This document shows positions 23,634-34,552 of a stretch of 64,000 bases of DNA, one piece after another. Positions within the stretch are counted from its first letter, which is position 1. The number at the start of each line of letters is the position of its first letter. Below the pieces are notes generated by a model, which saw only the letters and a program-made list of their open reading frames with translations, was not told the DNA's origin and did no database searches. The stretch spans positions 12,522,144 through 12,586,143 of the forward strand of contig CM055114.1 in the NCBI GenBank assembly GCA_029204225.1. Reading direction: 5' to 3'. The DNA comes from Diphasiastrum complanatum (lineage: Eukaryota; Streptophyta; Lycopodiopsida; Lycopodiales; Lycopodiaceae). The position numbers were made by a program, and so were the translations under genes.

Positions 23634-24011
23634 CTAGAGCTCATTCACCAACCAAACTACTTTTTGGACTGTTAGGGATAAGTGCTCCCAAGGGCCAATG
23701 TCTGGGAGGGTGCGTGTATAATTAGAATATGGCATGAGATTGAATGGAAGAAAATCTAGAATGGGAGGAGATGTGGGAGTGTGAGAAAATATAGGGAGAG
23801 GTGATTGAGGTATGAGAGGGGATGTTGGTGGGGGCGATTGTCGTATGAAAAGTGGTGAATGTGGTGGTGAATGAATGTGTGTCGGAGACATGTGGAGTGG
23901 ATTAGTGGTGATGGTGGTGGATGTGGTTTGTGTTAGTAGTTCTTCTACATTGACTGCAGAGTCAAGTAGGGTGGTGGAAGAATGTACATGTGAGGGCTTG
24001 CGAGGGATCAT
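23634..24011 (-). CDS. Unidentified Pro/Ser/Thr-rich ORF
   Basis: 125 codons with proline-rich repeats such as SPPHSPLFIRQSPPPTSPL. Low complexity, no domain recognised. It lies downstream, on the same strand, of the ORFs at 24358-25154, and could be a linker of one degraded protein. It could equally be compositional chance. Confidence 0.25.
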   Translation of the reverse strand: MIPRKPSHVHSSTTLLDSAVNVEELLTQTTSTTITTNPLHMSPTHIHSPPHSPLFIRQSPPPTSPLIPQSPLPIFSHTPTSPPILDFLPFNLMPYSNYTRTLPDIGPWEHLSLTVQKVVWLVNEL

Positions 24012-24357
24012 GGAATCAAAGCCCGTGTTAAGTGTTAAGGAAGCGGTGGATATGGTAGAAAGTGGAGAGGTAATGGTGGAAGTATGGTAATGTTAGTTGA
24101 AGAGGTGACCTGGACTACTGAAGTTACCTATGTTTGCTGGACCCCTCCAAATGAGCCTGAGCCAGAAGCTCCTGCATCCAGAGAGCTATCTGTTGCTGCT
24201 ATTGTTTTTCTCCTTTGTTGGGCCTGTTGGAGTAGGGCCTCCTACTACGCTAGAACCTCCTTTGGGACTTGAGAGGATTTCAAGCTCCCTCCGGATTCAG
24301 CATATTCTGTCCCTATATCACTGGATAAGATATTAGGGGAGATGGTGTTGTCGGTTC

Positions 24358-25154
24358 TCACTGCCTTACCCTTCTGCTAGGAGGTGCAAGTGAGACATGT
24401 TCTGTTGATACCTGTGGGGTGGCCCGCTTCTTTGTGTTAGGATAGACTTTCTCTAGCTCTTTCAGTACGACGGCCGTTCGATGTCCCTGATGTTGTGTGA
24501 CCAACATGTGCAAGAGATAGCCACACTTAGTAGGGGATTTCTTGGCTTTCGGCGCCACACATAGTCTGTCAACGACTTTCTCTGTCCACTTGTAGTTGTT
24601 TGTTGGATCATCCATGGTCATAATCGATGAAACAGATTGCTTGGTGGGATGCGATCTAGCTTGGCGATGTGGACCTCTACCATGTCCACGAGGAGTTTTG
24701 CGGCTGCCCGTATCTTAGAGTCCTTGATCAGCTTGATGGATATGTCGTCATTAGTCTGGGAAATGGTTTTGCCGTCTTTTTGCAGGAACTTCATGAGATA
24801 TTTGGAATCATAGCTAGTTCCTCTGCCGTGAATCGTCTCACCCAGATTTGAAGATTCTATGCATTGTAAGCATTTTGGAGAAATGTCAATTATGATGTAA
24901 CTGCCATCCTTGGAAGTGAGTTTGAAAAAATGGAACTCATCGGAGTATGTGGAATAGGCGGCTTGGACCAGACTCTCACTCTGCTGATCAATGAAATGGC
25001 TGAGATCAAAACCCTTTTTGGTTTCACACGTGTGAAACATTGTCTGAGTATGGATGCCACCTTGAAAATCAAGTGCACATTGATAGCACCTCAAAATAAT
25101 CAAAACAAATATAGACAAATGGAGAGAATCACTCAAAATTTCTTCCAAAACCAA
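24358..25154 (-). CDS. Unidentified ORF pair, possibly one broken gene
   Basis: Two minus-strand ORFs, 24618-25154 (178 codons) and 24358-24621 (87 codons), overlap by 4 bases in different frames, so a frameshift may separate parts of one protein. The first has balanced composition with segments such as DEFHFFKLTSKDGSYIIIDI and IKLIKDSKIRAAAKLLVDMV and a hydrophobic N-terminus; the second is Lys-rich. A minus-strand TATA-like sequence lies at 25192-25199, about 40 bp upstream of the first ATG. No family is recognised. It could be an accessory ORF of a retroelement or a captured gene. Confidence 0.35.
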
Positions 25155-25604
25155 GATTGGTGTCTCACATTGATTATGGCCAAATAAGCCTCTATATATG
25201 AGCCCGAGGTACTAATCATGCATCAGATCTCACATGTGTGAGGATGCCTTGTCACCATCATGCAATTTGACACTTGGATCAAAACTTTTCATTTTGGGCA
25301 TTTTTGGTCTAATTTCCTACTATATGGAGATCTTCATGGAAATCTTCTAGAAGCAAAAACTCGCCTACTTCAGCTATCTCCACACGTGTGGGCTGTCCTC
25401 TACACATGGGATGTGACACCTATTCAAAATATTTGGCTCATGCGATCAATAGATTGGTGCCATGTGTCATATATCTAGAAAACTAGTTTTTGGCCATTTT
25501 AGCCACTAGAACTTGAATTAAATCATATGTACAACATATATGATTATGGTACATGAAAAGTACACTAATTTCACACGTGGGAACAGGCTCCACACATGTG
25601 TATC
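25021..25604. promoter_or_regulatory. Cluster of CACACGTGTG-type palindromes
   Basis: An 18-bp perfect palindrome GTTTCACACGTGTGAAAC at 25021-25038, CACATGTG at 25231, CACACGTGTG at 25381-25390, CACACGTGG near 25572 and ACACATGTGT near 25592. CACGTG is the plant G-box core; whether any is used here is unknown. Confidence 0.5.
25192..25199 (-). promoter_or_regulatory. Possible TATA box
   Basis: CATATATAGAGG on the minus strand, about 40 bp before the ATG at 25154. The short spacing to the ATG leaves little room for a 5' leader. Confidence 0.35.
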
Positions 25605-25764
25605 TATCTTATACACAAGATTTTTGGCCTCTACCAAGCTTATTTTTGCATTTTTCACACTCCTCAAAAATCTAGCTTGGTAAATCTAGCATAGATCTAT
25701 CTATAACTCCAAGAGCCAATCTTAATTTTACAAATGGATCTTTAAGCAATGCATTGACCATAAG

Positions 25765-26146
25765 CTGATCAGTATGGCACTCGCCCTGATATGGCCATAT
25801 AACGACTTGGCCTATCCCTAAAACATTGTGTGTTTGGGAAGACTGGACTATGTTTTAAAATGCTATTCAAAGTTGTTAAGTAGTATAAATTCTTTTGGAC
25901 ATGAATAACAACTATCATTCAGCTATGACACCTATCTTCCTCACTAAACTAACTTGAGCAGTTTTGTTTTGTGGGATGGTTGCAGGTATCAGTTGGATGT
26001 CTTGAAAGTGGTTATGCTTTATGGTGCTTTCTAGTACTGTATTTTACTTTTCAGCTGTACTTTACCTTGTTGGATTATGAATAAAGGCTTTAAAGAGCTT
26101 CAGTCTTGTTTTGTCAAGAGGAACTAAGTGTTGTCTTGTAACTCTC
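25765..26146 (+). repeat. Partial duplicate of the R 3' region
   Basis: CTGATCAG near 25767, GACATGAATAACAACT near 25898, ACACCTATCTTCCTCA near 25928 and GGATGGTTGCAGGTATCAG near 25974 parallel 27417-27790 inside copy B in the same order. R copy B is thus bracketed by two related segments. Confidence 0.6.
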
Positions 26147-27800
26147 TCATGAACAATACTCAATAATACTTTATCTTGCCTCATTATTTGATTTGTGCTT
26201 TTATGAATGCTTTTGAAAGTCTTTCTTAATAAAGCCACATGGTTTGGGCGCCAAAAATTTGGTTGGGTTCAAAATTTTTAAAAAAGCATTAATGGACTTT
26301 GCCTCCATTGATGGACTTTCCCTCCATTCTCATGTTGTCAAAGGGTTATACAACGGGGTGCCACCTTCGATGCCTTCTTCACACCTCCTCCTTCTCCTCT
26401 TCATCCTCCTCATGCTTGTCTATGCATGGTAGCACCTATCTACGATCCAGCTTTCTACACCATGATTGCTTCACAATGACCTCTATACTGCAGCATTACA
26501 CCTTGATTCCATTTTTAGATTCGGTTCACACTCTCATACATGTATGTGCTTTGATAAAGAGACTAAAAATGATGGGTAGTTGTATGCTCTTTACCATATG
26601 CAGATAATGCGTTTCATAGATAAAGACATACAGACTCACATTGTTTTTTATGTTATCACTACTATGGCATAGATTAGACTCGAATACGCTTACTAGCACT
26701 CTTCAAAAGAAATGTCTTTCATAAACAAACATGACTTCCTCACAAGATTCGTATGCGACAACTATTCAGGTTAGTACTACAATACCTAAATTTGCACACT
26801 GATGTGCAATGCGGTAATACTGTTTACACTATGAATATGAATGGTGGCAAGTTAAAGAAGATGTTTTTATATCGATAAGTAGGGTTAAACAAACTACATC
26901 ATTCAATTCTTCCATTCTTCAATGAAAAACATGCTTAGTTAACTATGGCTACACTTATGATGACGTTGCAAGTTACTCTTCCCATGTTTAAAGGCTATAA
27001 ATGATAACACAAGTATAGATAACCTAGGCACCCCTAATGTACATGGATTTGTACAGGGGAATGCTACACTGGTTGGGATTGCTATGGTATGGATTTGTCG
27101 CAATCCTTTTGCAAGTGTTAGGATAATATACTTGGCTATAAAAAGAAAAACAACTATGCATAGTTATTGCTAATTTGTTTCTTAAAGACATGATTGGTAC
27201 TAAAAAATAATAAAATAGGGTGATAGCTGGCATACCCTTGAAAAGCATGGATATGCTCAAGGATTTCAAAAATGGTGCTATGCCTATTATGGGTTTAGGT
27301 ATTGGTATGGCTTGGATTGGCCGCTATCTCTCGTTTGCGATTTGCAACCTATTTAGCACAGTTATTTTTCAAATACATATGTTTTAGGTCTATAAATTAA
27401 TACGGACTAGTACCATAAAACTGATCAGAATCGCGGAATGCCCTGATACGGTAATAATATGGGAAGACCTATCGCTAGTAATCATGTTTACATAGGGATG
27501 ATTGGACTACATTTTTACATTAAATATTTTAAGCTGTTAAGCTGCTAAAGTTATTTTGGACATGGATAACAACTAAGGTTCAGCATTGACACCTATCTTC
27601 CTCATTGTGCTAACTTGTGCGGTTTTGTGTGGTGGGATGGTGGCAGATACCAGCTAGATGTCTTAAAATTTGTTTTGCTTTATGGTGCTTTTTTTCAAGT
27701 ACTATATGCCTTCAGCTATGTTTTACCTTGTTGGGTTATGAATAAAGGCTTCAAAAGATTTGGTCTTGCTTTGGCAAGAGGAGCTATGTATCGTTAATCC
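26147..27800 (+). repeat. Dispersed repeat R, copy B
   Basis: Starts ATGAACAATACTCAATA like copy A and follows it through the TTAATGGACTTT block, the ACCTCTATACTGCAGCATTA word near 26479, TAAATGATAACACAAGTA near 26998 and the GGATGGTGGCAGATACCAGC block near 27634. It keeps the TGCAG motif where element T inserted in copy C. It ends in a C run and a CT microsatellite. No coding function recognised. Confidence 0.7.
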
Positions 27801-27802
27801 CT

Positions 27803-27813
27803 CCCCCCCCCCC

Positions 27814-27884
<71 letters not shown>
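27803..27884. repeat. C22 run followed by (TC)30
   Basis: 22 cytosines (27803-27824) then 60 bp of TC, at the right end of R copy B. Confidence 0.99.
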
Positions 27885-27886
<2 letters not shown>

Positions 27887-27996
27887 GGACTCTGTTTTAT
27901 GCATATTCAACTAAAATTGTTCCACGAGCTTTTGTTAGAAATTTTTGTCCCTTTGAAACCAAGGTAATGTAATTGCCTTATTTTACTAGTTGGATG

Positions 27997-28012
27997 CCCC
28001 CCCCCCCCCCCC
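27997..28012. repeat. C16 homopolymer
   Basis: Sixteen consecutive C, about 110 bp after the previous C/CT tract. Confidence 0.98.
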
Positions 28013-28143
28013 ATTTTCATTTTTAAAAAACATGGTGGGACACTTGAATTCCTTGAATGGCTAAGATGAGTGCACAATATAGGGATTCAATCTAACAGTG
28101 AGCATTTACTTGCACTCAATGCACCTAAGTGTTCTCTGGAGCC

Positions 28144-28325
28144 TATAAATAAGGAAATATGACAACCCTAACTTTCACTCTTCTTGCTCTCTCTCCCCCT
28201 CTCTCTCGCTCTATCTCTCATCTCTTCTCTCTACTGCGACCTACTTTGGATTGGACGAGGAGAGACCTGTGAATGCATTTGGAAAGCATTCGTGAGGGGA
28301 AGTGGTACTAAATAAGGTAAGATTT
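28144..28325 (+). promoter_or_regulatory. Promoter-like block with splice donor
   Basis: TATAAAT at 28144-28150, a CT-rich leader at 28173-28240, then AATAAG|GTAAGA with the junction after 28316, close to the plant 5' splice-site consensus. This order (TATA, pyrimidine-rich leader, donor) is that of a plant gene start with a non-coding first exon. No second exon or protein was found downstream, so it may be a captured or decayed promoter or part of an unrecognised LTR. Confidence 0.4.
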
Positions 28326-29564
28326 CTATTATGTGTTTGGTTTAATAATTGTTGTCTCAAAGTTTTTCTTACTTATGTTTGGGTGCTTATATTTGTGACG
28401 GAAACTATGAATTGATATAGATTTCTTGCTTCTAAGAAAGCAAACGAAGTACATGCAGTGAGGCGTTGCCTCAGCTTCACCTTTCGGTGATCCTTGAGGT
28501 ACGACACTCTCCATAGCTATCATTTTATGTCTACTAGACAACGACTACCTAGCTATAGGTAAATCACTGATAGGAAGACGTTATAAATGTTTTTATGTGG
28601 ATAATTGGTTGCTGGACAACGACTCCATCGTTGATGCTAGGAAGACATTTATACAAGTTTTTTTTGTGTGTGGATAATTGGCCGCTGGACAACTACTCCA
28701 TCGCTAATGGCCGATCGATGGTCTAGCAATAAAATGTATGATAATTGTTGTGAAAAAATGTATGTTGGAAGGTGCATTGTCTGAAAGACAGTTGGCCGCC
28801 CACCTATGAGATAATGGAATGGTTTTTTTAGCATATACAACATGCACACTCATTTTCGTTGTAATTTCTGCTAAAAAAGCAGCTAGAAAGTAGAAGCAGT
28901 AGGCCACCCAAGTAACCTTTGGTTTGATTCAAGATCGTGATACTTGAAGTTTGCTAGCTTTTGCTTTCTAATAAGAACAGCTTATGGTAAAGGGTAGTTG
29001 GCCGCTCAACAACTACTCCATCGTTGATGGCAGATCGCTGGTCTAGCAACAAAATGTATGATAATTGTCGTGAAAAAACGTATGTTGGAAGGCACACTGT
29101 CTGAAAGACACTTGGCCACCCACCTATGAGATAATGGAATGGCTTTTTTAGCGTGTACACCATACACACTCGTTGGCTGGTAATCGTTGTAATTTTTGCT
29201 CAAAAAATAGCAAGAAAGTAAAAGCAGTAGGCCGCCCAAGTAACCTTTGATTTGATTCAAGATCGTGATACTTGAAGTTTGCTAACTTTTGCTTTCTAAT
29301 AAGCACAACTTATGGTAAAGGGTAGTAGGCCATCCAAATAACCTTTAGAGTGCTTCATAAGCATGATAAAAAAAAGTGCATAGCATGCATGTTTGATTAT
29401 ATGGTCATAAGGTTGCTATTGACTTGGAAGTGATAATTGCATTATAAGTCTCTATCTAACATGAAAAGTGTTTAGATCTTTTATATATAAGAAAAACTAA
29501 AAGAGGTTGTATGAATAAACGAATGGTTCTATGGCACTTTGAAGACTCTCTTACTCTAGTAAGG
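28326..29564. other. Non-coding stretch around the 320-bp repeat
   Basis: Apart from the tandem duplication, nothing coding is visible. ORFs of 66-85 codons on the minus strand are by-products of the repeat, since both copies give related peptides. Confidence 0.5.
28680..29327. repeat. 320-bp tandem duplication
   Basis: GGCCGCTGGACAACTACTCC at 28680 and GGCCGCTCAACAACTACTCC at 29000 begin two long copies sharing TGTATGATAATTGT, CACCTATGAGATAATGGAAT and TTCAAGATCGTGATACTTG. A third unit starts near 29328 but is cut. Shorter related pieces (GGACAACGACTCCATCGTTG) lie at 28500-28650. Confidence 0.9.
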
Positions 29565-29768
29565 AAGTTGCTCAAGAAGTGGTGAGGCCGAGGCTTGAGG
29601 AGGAGCAACTTCAAGCACCTACACCAAGAAGATCTACAAGAGAAAGATCTGAGCCAAGAAGGCTCACATATGATGTTGAAGGAAGACAAGTGGAAGGTGA
29701 AACTTCCTATCATGCTCTCTTCATATCAGATGAAGAGCCTAAAGACTGTAGGATCTTCGATCCGACAT
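29565..29768 (+). pseudogene. Copia H: integrase-RT linker fragment
   Basis: TPRRSTRERSEPRRLTYDVE and the following acidic stretch match in layout the same linker in G1 (RRTSRERQVPSRLTYDQKGK). It ends with ISDEEPKDC shortly before the foreign segment at 29769. The integrase that should precede it is absent. Confidence 0.8.
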
Positions 29769-30478
29769 TGTAATAGCCCTCCCGCCTGTTAACAAGGGTT
29801 AGTTCACTGGATATGCACCTAACTATGCATAAATACTATTTTTAGTTAGTTCCCTACTTTTTATCTAACTCTACCTCCACTAACACTACTCACACTAGCT
29901 CTACTTCCCTAAACTAGCTTCATCATGATTGTTGATGAAAGGAAAGGGTAGAATAGAAGAGAAAGAAGGAGAAGAGAGAAAGAGAGAGATAGAGTTGAGG
30001 GGGAGGTTAGCTCAAAAGCTCAAGATGCATGCTAATGGAGAAACCATAACTATTAAAACAAGAACATAGAAATGGAAACAATTAGAAACACACAACAAAA
30101 AGCATTAGCATGAGTGCTTAGCAAATGAGGATGCTTGGCTCTCCAAATTAGTAGAGTTTCCTCCTTCTCATTAAGCATGGAAATAGAGTACCTTTTTATA
30201 AAATGGAAAAGGCCCTTGCCCCAAAATCCTATTGGCTAATATTTACATTGATCCTATCCATTCATCTTGGACCCAACTTGATCCAAGGGTCCACAAAAAG
30301 TACATTGAAACTCACAAGATTCATGTGAGTTCTAAATTGGAGCCAACTCTAAAAAATTAATCTCTAAGTTTAAAATTGACTTTGGGCCTCAAGTTTTACT
30401 TACAAAGGTCCCAAGCCTATTATTTTATTTACAACTTGGCTTGTCATTGGGCCATGGGCTTATACGCGTAGGATGCCA
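29769..30478 (-). mobile_element. 0.7-kb insertion splitting Copia H
   Basis: About 710 bp of non-coding sequence separates the H linker from its RT. It starts TGTAATAG on the plus strand and ends TAGGATGCCA, so it has TG...CA ends. On the minus strand a TATA-like TTTTATAAAAAGG lies at about 30196-30208. This suggests a solo LTR in minus orientation. No perfect target duplication was found (GACAT left; GCCAT overlapping the right end), so boundaries are approximate. Confidence 0.45.
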
Positions 30479-30486
30479 TGCCCTCA

Positions 30487-31100
30487 CAACACATTTTATT
30501 GGACGATTTTATTTATTTACACTTCATCGGGAATACCCCCAACAAAGATGTCCAAGAAGCACTTCAATCCGGGAACTGGGTTGAAGCAATGACCCAAGAG
30601 TTTGAAGCCTTGATGTCAAACAACACATGGGAGCTTGTGGAGCCACCAAACAACATGCATGTGATTGGATGTAAGTGGGTTTTCAGAATCAAGTATAATA
30701 ATGATGGATCTATCAATAAATATAAAGCAAGACTTTGTGCCAAAGGCTACTCTCAAATCAAAGGTCTTGACTATGAAGACACCTTTGCACCAGTTGCAAA
30801 AATGGTAACAATCAAAATACATCTCTTGCATGTTTTCACAATTGGAGAATGTTTCAGCTTGATGTTTCTAATGCCTTTCTCAATGGTTACTTTGAGGAGA
30901 AGATTTACATGGAGCAACCTCCTGGTTTTGTGAAAGAAGGTGAAGAATCAAAAGTTTGTCTTTTGTTCAAAAGTCTCTATGGACTAAAACAAGCACCAAG
31001 GTCTTGGTATGCAAGGCTCAACTCCTATCTCATATCACTCGGATTTTGTCTTAGTGAATATGACCCCTTTCTGTATTATAAGTTTGTAATAACTTTGTAG
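30487..31100 (+). pseudogene. Copia H reverse transcriptase, N-terminal part
   Basis: WVEAMTQEFEALMSNNTWEL begins the Copia RT; CKWVFRIKYN, ARLCAKGYSQ and DYEDTFAPVAKM follow in one frame, then a frameshift near 30830. The next frame continues FQLDVSNAFLNG (first catalytic Asp), MEQPPGFV and SLYGLKQAPRSWY. A one-base loss near 31085 leads to a TAG at 31098. Same family as H2 at 61218-61800. Confidence 0.93.
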
Positions 31101-31741
31101 TTATTCTTCTCATCTATGTAGATGATATCATTCTTTGTGGAAATAATGAGAAGCTAGTTGAAGAAACTAAGCATGCACTTGGTAGTGAGTTTAAGATGCA
31201 GGACTTAGGAGTTCTTCACTATATTTTAGGCCTTGAGATTGACTTTTGGAAAGGTCATGCCTTTATAAGTCAAAGTAGATATGCACTTTCCATGCTCAAG
31301 AAATTCCAAATGGAAAACTGTAAAGGCATAGATACACCAATGGAGCACATTGTAAAAGTTCCTATGAAAGATGATGAAAAATCCTTTGTGGACATCACTC
31401 TTTATAGGAGTCTTATTGGCTCACTTATATGGTTAACTATGACTAGACCTAATCTAAGCTTTAGTGTGCATAAGCTAAGTCAACACATGCAGGATCCAAA
31501 GATATATCACTGGAAGTTGGCTAAAAGAATCTTGAGGTATATATCTTCTACCTTAGAATATGGATTAATCTACAAAGGAGAATATCTGACTTTGGTTGCT
31601 TATTCTGATTCAGATTTTGCAGGAGACAGGTTGGATAGAAAATCCACAAGTGCTTACACAATTTTTCGTGGAGGGAACTTAGTTTCTTGGCAATCCAAAA
31701 AACATACCAAAAAAATTGTTGAAATGACAAGCAGGCCGTAA
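31101..31741 (+). pseudogene. Copia H RT palm end and RNase H, truncated
   Basis: LLIYVDDIILCGNN carries the Y-V-D-D active site at about 31115. From 31196 one frame gives MQDLGVLHYILGLEI, SRYALSMLKKF, YRSLIGSLIWLT and MTRPNLSFSVHKLS, then RNase H with AYSDSDFAGDRLDRKST (first Asp) and LVSWQSKKH. It breaks off before the S-S-x-E-A-E-Y Glu motif and ends at TAA 31739-31741. The 3' LTR is not recognised. Confidence 0.93.
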
Positions 31742-32049
31742 ATAGAATTAAAGAACAAAATTTAGGAAATAAAACAGCTATACATATCAAAATAAAAATA
31801 GGGCTTATTGTACTTTCTAAGTCTGCTCACATTGACCACAATGTCTAAGGTATTGCCTTGTAGGGTTTGCAATTGTACATATCAAGAGGCAAATATCTTT
31901 TGAATGATATTTAAGGATCGATCATGCCATGTCTTTTGTCGACGTTTGTTGTAAAGTTTTTAGCATGTGTGAACTTCACCACACACCTTACATGATCTTA
32001 CTGAGGTGTTGTGATTGCACAAGATTGATCAGAGAACAAATTACTTGAA
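31742..32049. other. Non-coding junction
   Basis: No motif identified between the truncated H RNase H and the K LTR. Confidence 0.4.
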
Positions 32050-32678
32050 AAATCTATGGCAAGAGCACAATGGTATACAACAGACTGAAAAAACTAACTT
32101 CTCACTATGAGAAATGAATGTCAGAAATAATTTTAAGTGCTCAGTATGAGAAAAACAGGCTGCTCTCAAGTAGAGAGAGAAAATCAAGACTTTACAACTT
32201 GGATAGAGAGAGAACGAGTCCAAAACACCAAAATCTCAATATTCACAATATGGCAAAACATGCCACAACTTCCCTACATCAAAGAGACTCGAATTCCTAC
32301 AGTGGAGTTGCATGGAAAGTCCACTTAACTCAGTTAACTCAACTACCAAGGATCCACATGTGTAACTGCATGCATGGATATTGCATGTACTGCATGTCAA
32401 CTCTCAAAATTGCCTAGACATGTGTAGATCATAAAACCCACTTTGCATGTTGCATGCACTGATTGCACGTGGCTTGCATGCACACTGAATGACATTGCAT
32501 GTTATCTAAACTTTTGTATGACATCAAATTTGGATCTACCTAACTCAAAATCGACCTATTCTAGAAGGTTATGTGCTCAATTCACATACCTTTATGTACA
32601 ATAAAGTTTACAAATGGAAATAACATGGTCATGGCGCCAAAACTCGAGATAGGAAGATATTTTTTACTAATCTTCACA
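32050..32678 (-). repeat. LTR of Copia K (left boundary approximate)
   Basis: In element orientation it begins TGTGAAGATTAG at 32678, right after the purine run AAGGAGGAG (32679-32687) that follows a Copia RNase H tail. It is therefore a 3' LTR. The far end could not be fixed; 32050 assumes a length similar to the G LTR. Confidence 0.6.
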
Positions 32679-33065
32679 CTCCTCCTTAGAATATACGTTC
32701 CTATCCAACATAGACTTTGAAATTAGGCCAAGGTTAGACCTCATCTTGATAAAGACATTCTTGAGCAATGGCTTGCTGAGAAGATCTGCAACACAATTTG
32801 AAGATTCAACAGGCTCCAATAAGATCTTTTTCCCAATGACTTTTTCTCTTACAAAATGATGAGCTACCTCGATGTGTTTGCTCCTTGCATGGAACACAAG
32901 ATTATTTGTAAGATCCTGAGCTGAAATGTTATCATTCTTGATAATTGGAAGGTCTTCATCTCCATAACACTTTAGCTCCAAAAGTTTGATCCATAAAACC
33001 TTTTTTGTTGTGGTTGTAAGAGATTTGTATTCAGCTTCACAAGATGATAAGGATTTAGTTGCAAA
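32679..33065 (-). pseudogene. Copia K RNase H C-terminus
   Basis: Minus strand: WIKLLELKCYGDEDLPIIKN, ISAQDLTNN where D-N-x-S-A-x-x-L-x-x-N is usual, HARSKHIEVAHHFVREKV, then ADLLSKPLL near the end. The conserved tail of Copia RNase H. The stop (TAG at 32667-32669) lies inside the LTR, as in G1. Everything upstream of 33065 in the element is lost. Confidence 0.9.
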
Positions 33066-34114
33066 ACATCAAGATATCATCAGATCAGCATACAATCAGT
33101 CTTTTTTCCTGCAACCACAATAATCATTCATTTCCCAAAATTTTGTCTCACAACCACAATAGATAGAATTCGCCCAATCCCTTTTTTAGTATGCACAATT
33201 CATTTATTACCTCCACGAATTCTGTCTCGGAGACAAACCTTTCAAAAATAATAAAAATTAGTTTTTTGTGTCGGATCCTCACTGACTGAATTTGTGTATA
33301 ATTTGCTAAGCCTTAAAATGACCTCCATGATTTCTCTGTCATATCCGCGAATTCTGATCAGACTAATTTTTGTACTATCAGCCATTTTTACTCATTTGTA
33401 TACAAAAATCACTTACAAGAACTCGTCGACCCTCAAAACTCTGCTTTGAAATTCGCAAACCTCACTGAGAAATTGTGGACATTGAGGACGATTACTGGGT
33501 GAAGTTATGAATTCCTGTCCAAAAAAGTCTATATATAGGCCTCACCCATTCCCTCCACGAGTTCATTCTAGATTTCTGCAAGAGGGTTTATGCTGAAATT
33601 TTCAGAATTTTCAACCTCTCCAGAACTATCTAGAATCACTACCATTATGACTTCCAAAGACACATCGCTCTCACTGTACCTTCAATTAATGATTGTTCTT
33701 GTTAGGATTTTGTGTCTAGAATTGATTTAGATTGATCTTAATCTCAAGTAGATTGATAGATCAAGTAATCTGACAACCAATCCCTCTTGAGGATCAGATT
33801 AGGATCCACTCTTGGTCCTTTTTGTACTTTTTCCAACTGAAACCAGTGTCAAAGTGTCCATGAACTCGGGCCTAGATTTGCTCAGAAGGGCACTGAGAAG
33901 GTTCAAACAAGTTCATGCATATAATATTGTCAAAAGCGACGGGTGTCTCAAGTGAAGTATTCTTGTTTAGAGCAACAAGTTTGCAGGTTTGTACTTCTTT
34001 TTTAGTCAGGTGTGCAAGTAAAATCCAGAGTTCAATAGGTATGGGAGCAAGAAAGCTCTTAGTGGGTAAGCTCCAAAGTTTAAAATCAGTGTGAGCAGAT
34101 TTGAGCTCAATAGT
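33066..34114. other. Stretch with an isolated TATA box
   Basis: Mostly unremarkable. TCTATATATAGG at about 33529-33540 is a good TATA box; an ATG at 33647 opens a 27-codon frame (33647-33730) starting MTSKDTSLSLYLQLMIVL. Nothing else suggests a gene. Confidence 0.4.
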
Positions 34115-34552
34115 TCAGCTAGGGACCATAGGGATTTGGTAGTTTTTTGCTTGGCAGAACTCAAAAGTTGATTGGTCACCTATGTCTTGAAGAAATATTT
34201 CAAGTTGTGAAGCACTATCTTTAGCCAACTCATCTAAGAAAACAAGAGGGTGCGGAGAGAGGGGTGTATCAGAAATGGTAGGAGTAGGCTCGACAGATAA
34301 TGAGTCATTTACTTTTTCAAGGCAGGCAAAGACTTCTCTTATATTTCGGTTAAAAAATCTCTCTTCCTCCTCATATTTATCAACAAGACTGGCTAAATTA
34401 GCAGCAAAATTTTCCACAGTTCCCAAAGGGTCAATACAGTTTTTACCATAATTCATGTAAATTTTAACCCAATGTAAGGTATCTAAGAGATCAATCATGC
34501 AAAGCACTTTCCTTTGGCCCAGCGGCATTACAGGTAGCACAATCAGTTTCAA
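34115..34552 (-). CDS. Unidentified 145-codon ORF at the edge of R copy C
   Basis: The first 20 or so codons lie in repeat R; the rest lies beyond the part shared with copy A. Composition is protein-like: an acidic helix-prone stretch VDKYEEEERFFNRNIREVFA, a Pro/Thr-rich linker TPTISDTPLSPHP, and another acidic segment DELAKDSASQLEIFLQDIGD. No retroelement motif and no family that I recognise. It could be a captured host exon; the ATG in R is probably not the original start. Confidence 0.35.
   Translation of the reverse strand: MKLIVLPVMPLGQRKVLCMIDLLDTLHWVKIYMNYGKNCIDPLGTVENFAANLASLVDKYEEEERFFNRNIREVFACLEKVNDSLSVEPTPTISDTPLSPHPLVFLDELAKDSASQLEIFLQDIGDQSTFEFCQAKNYQIPMVPS

Noticed and set aside
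28680-29260. Minus ORFs of 66-84 codons with related peptides
   Set aside because: Their similarity follows from the 320-bp tandem duplication; frames differ and no motif is present.
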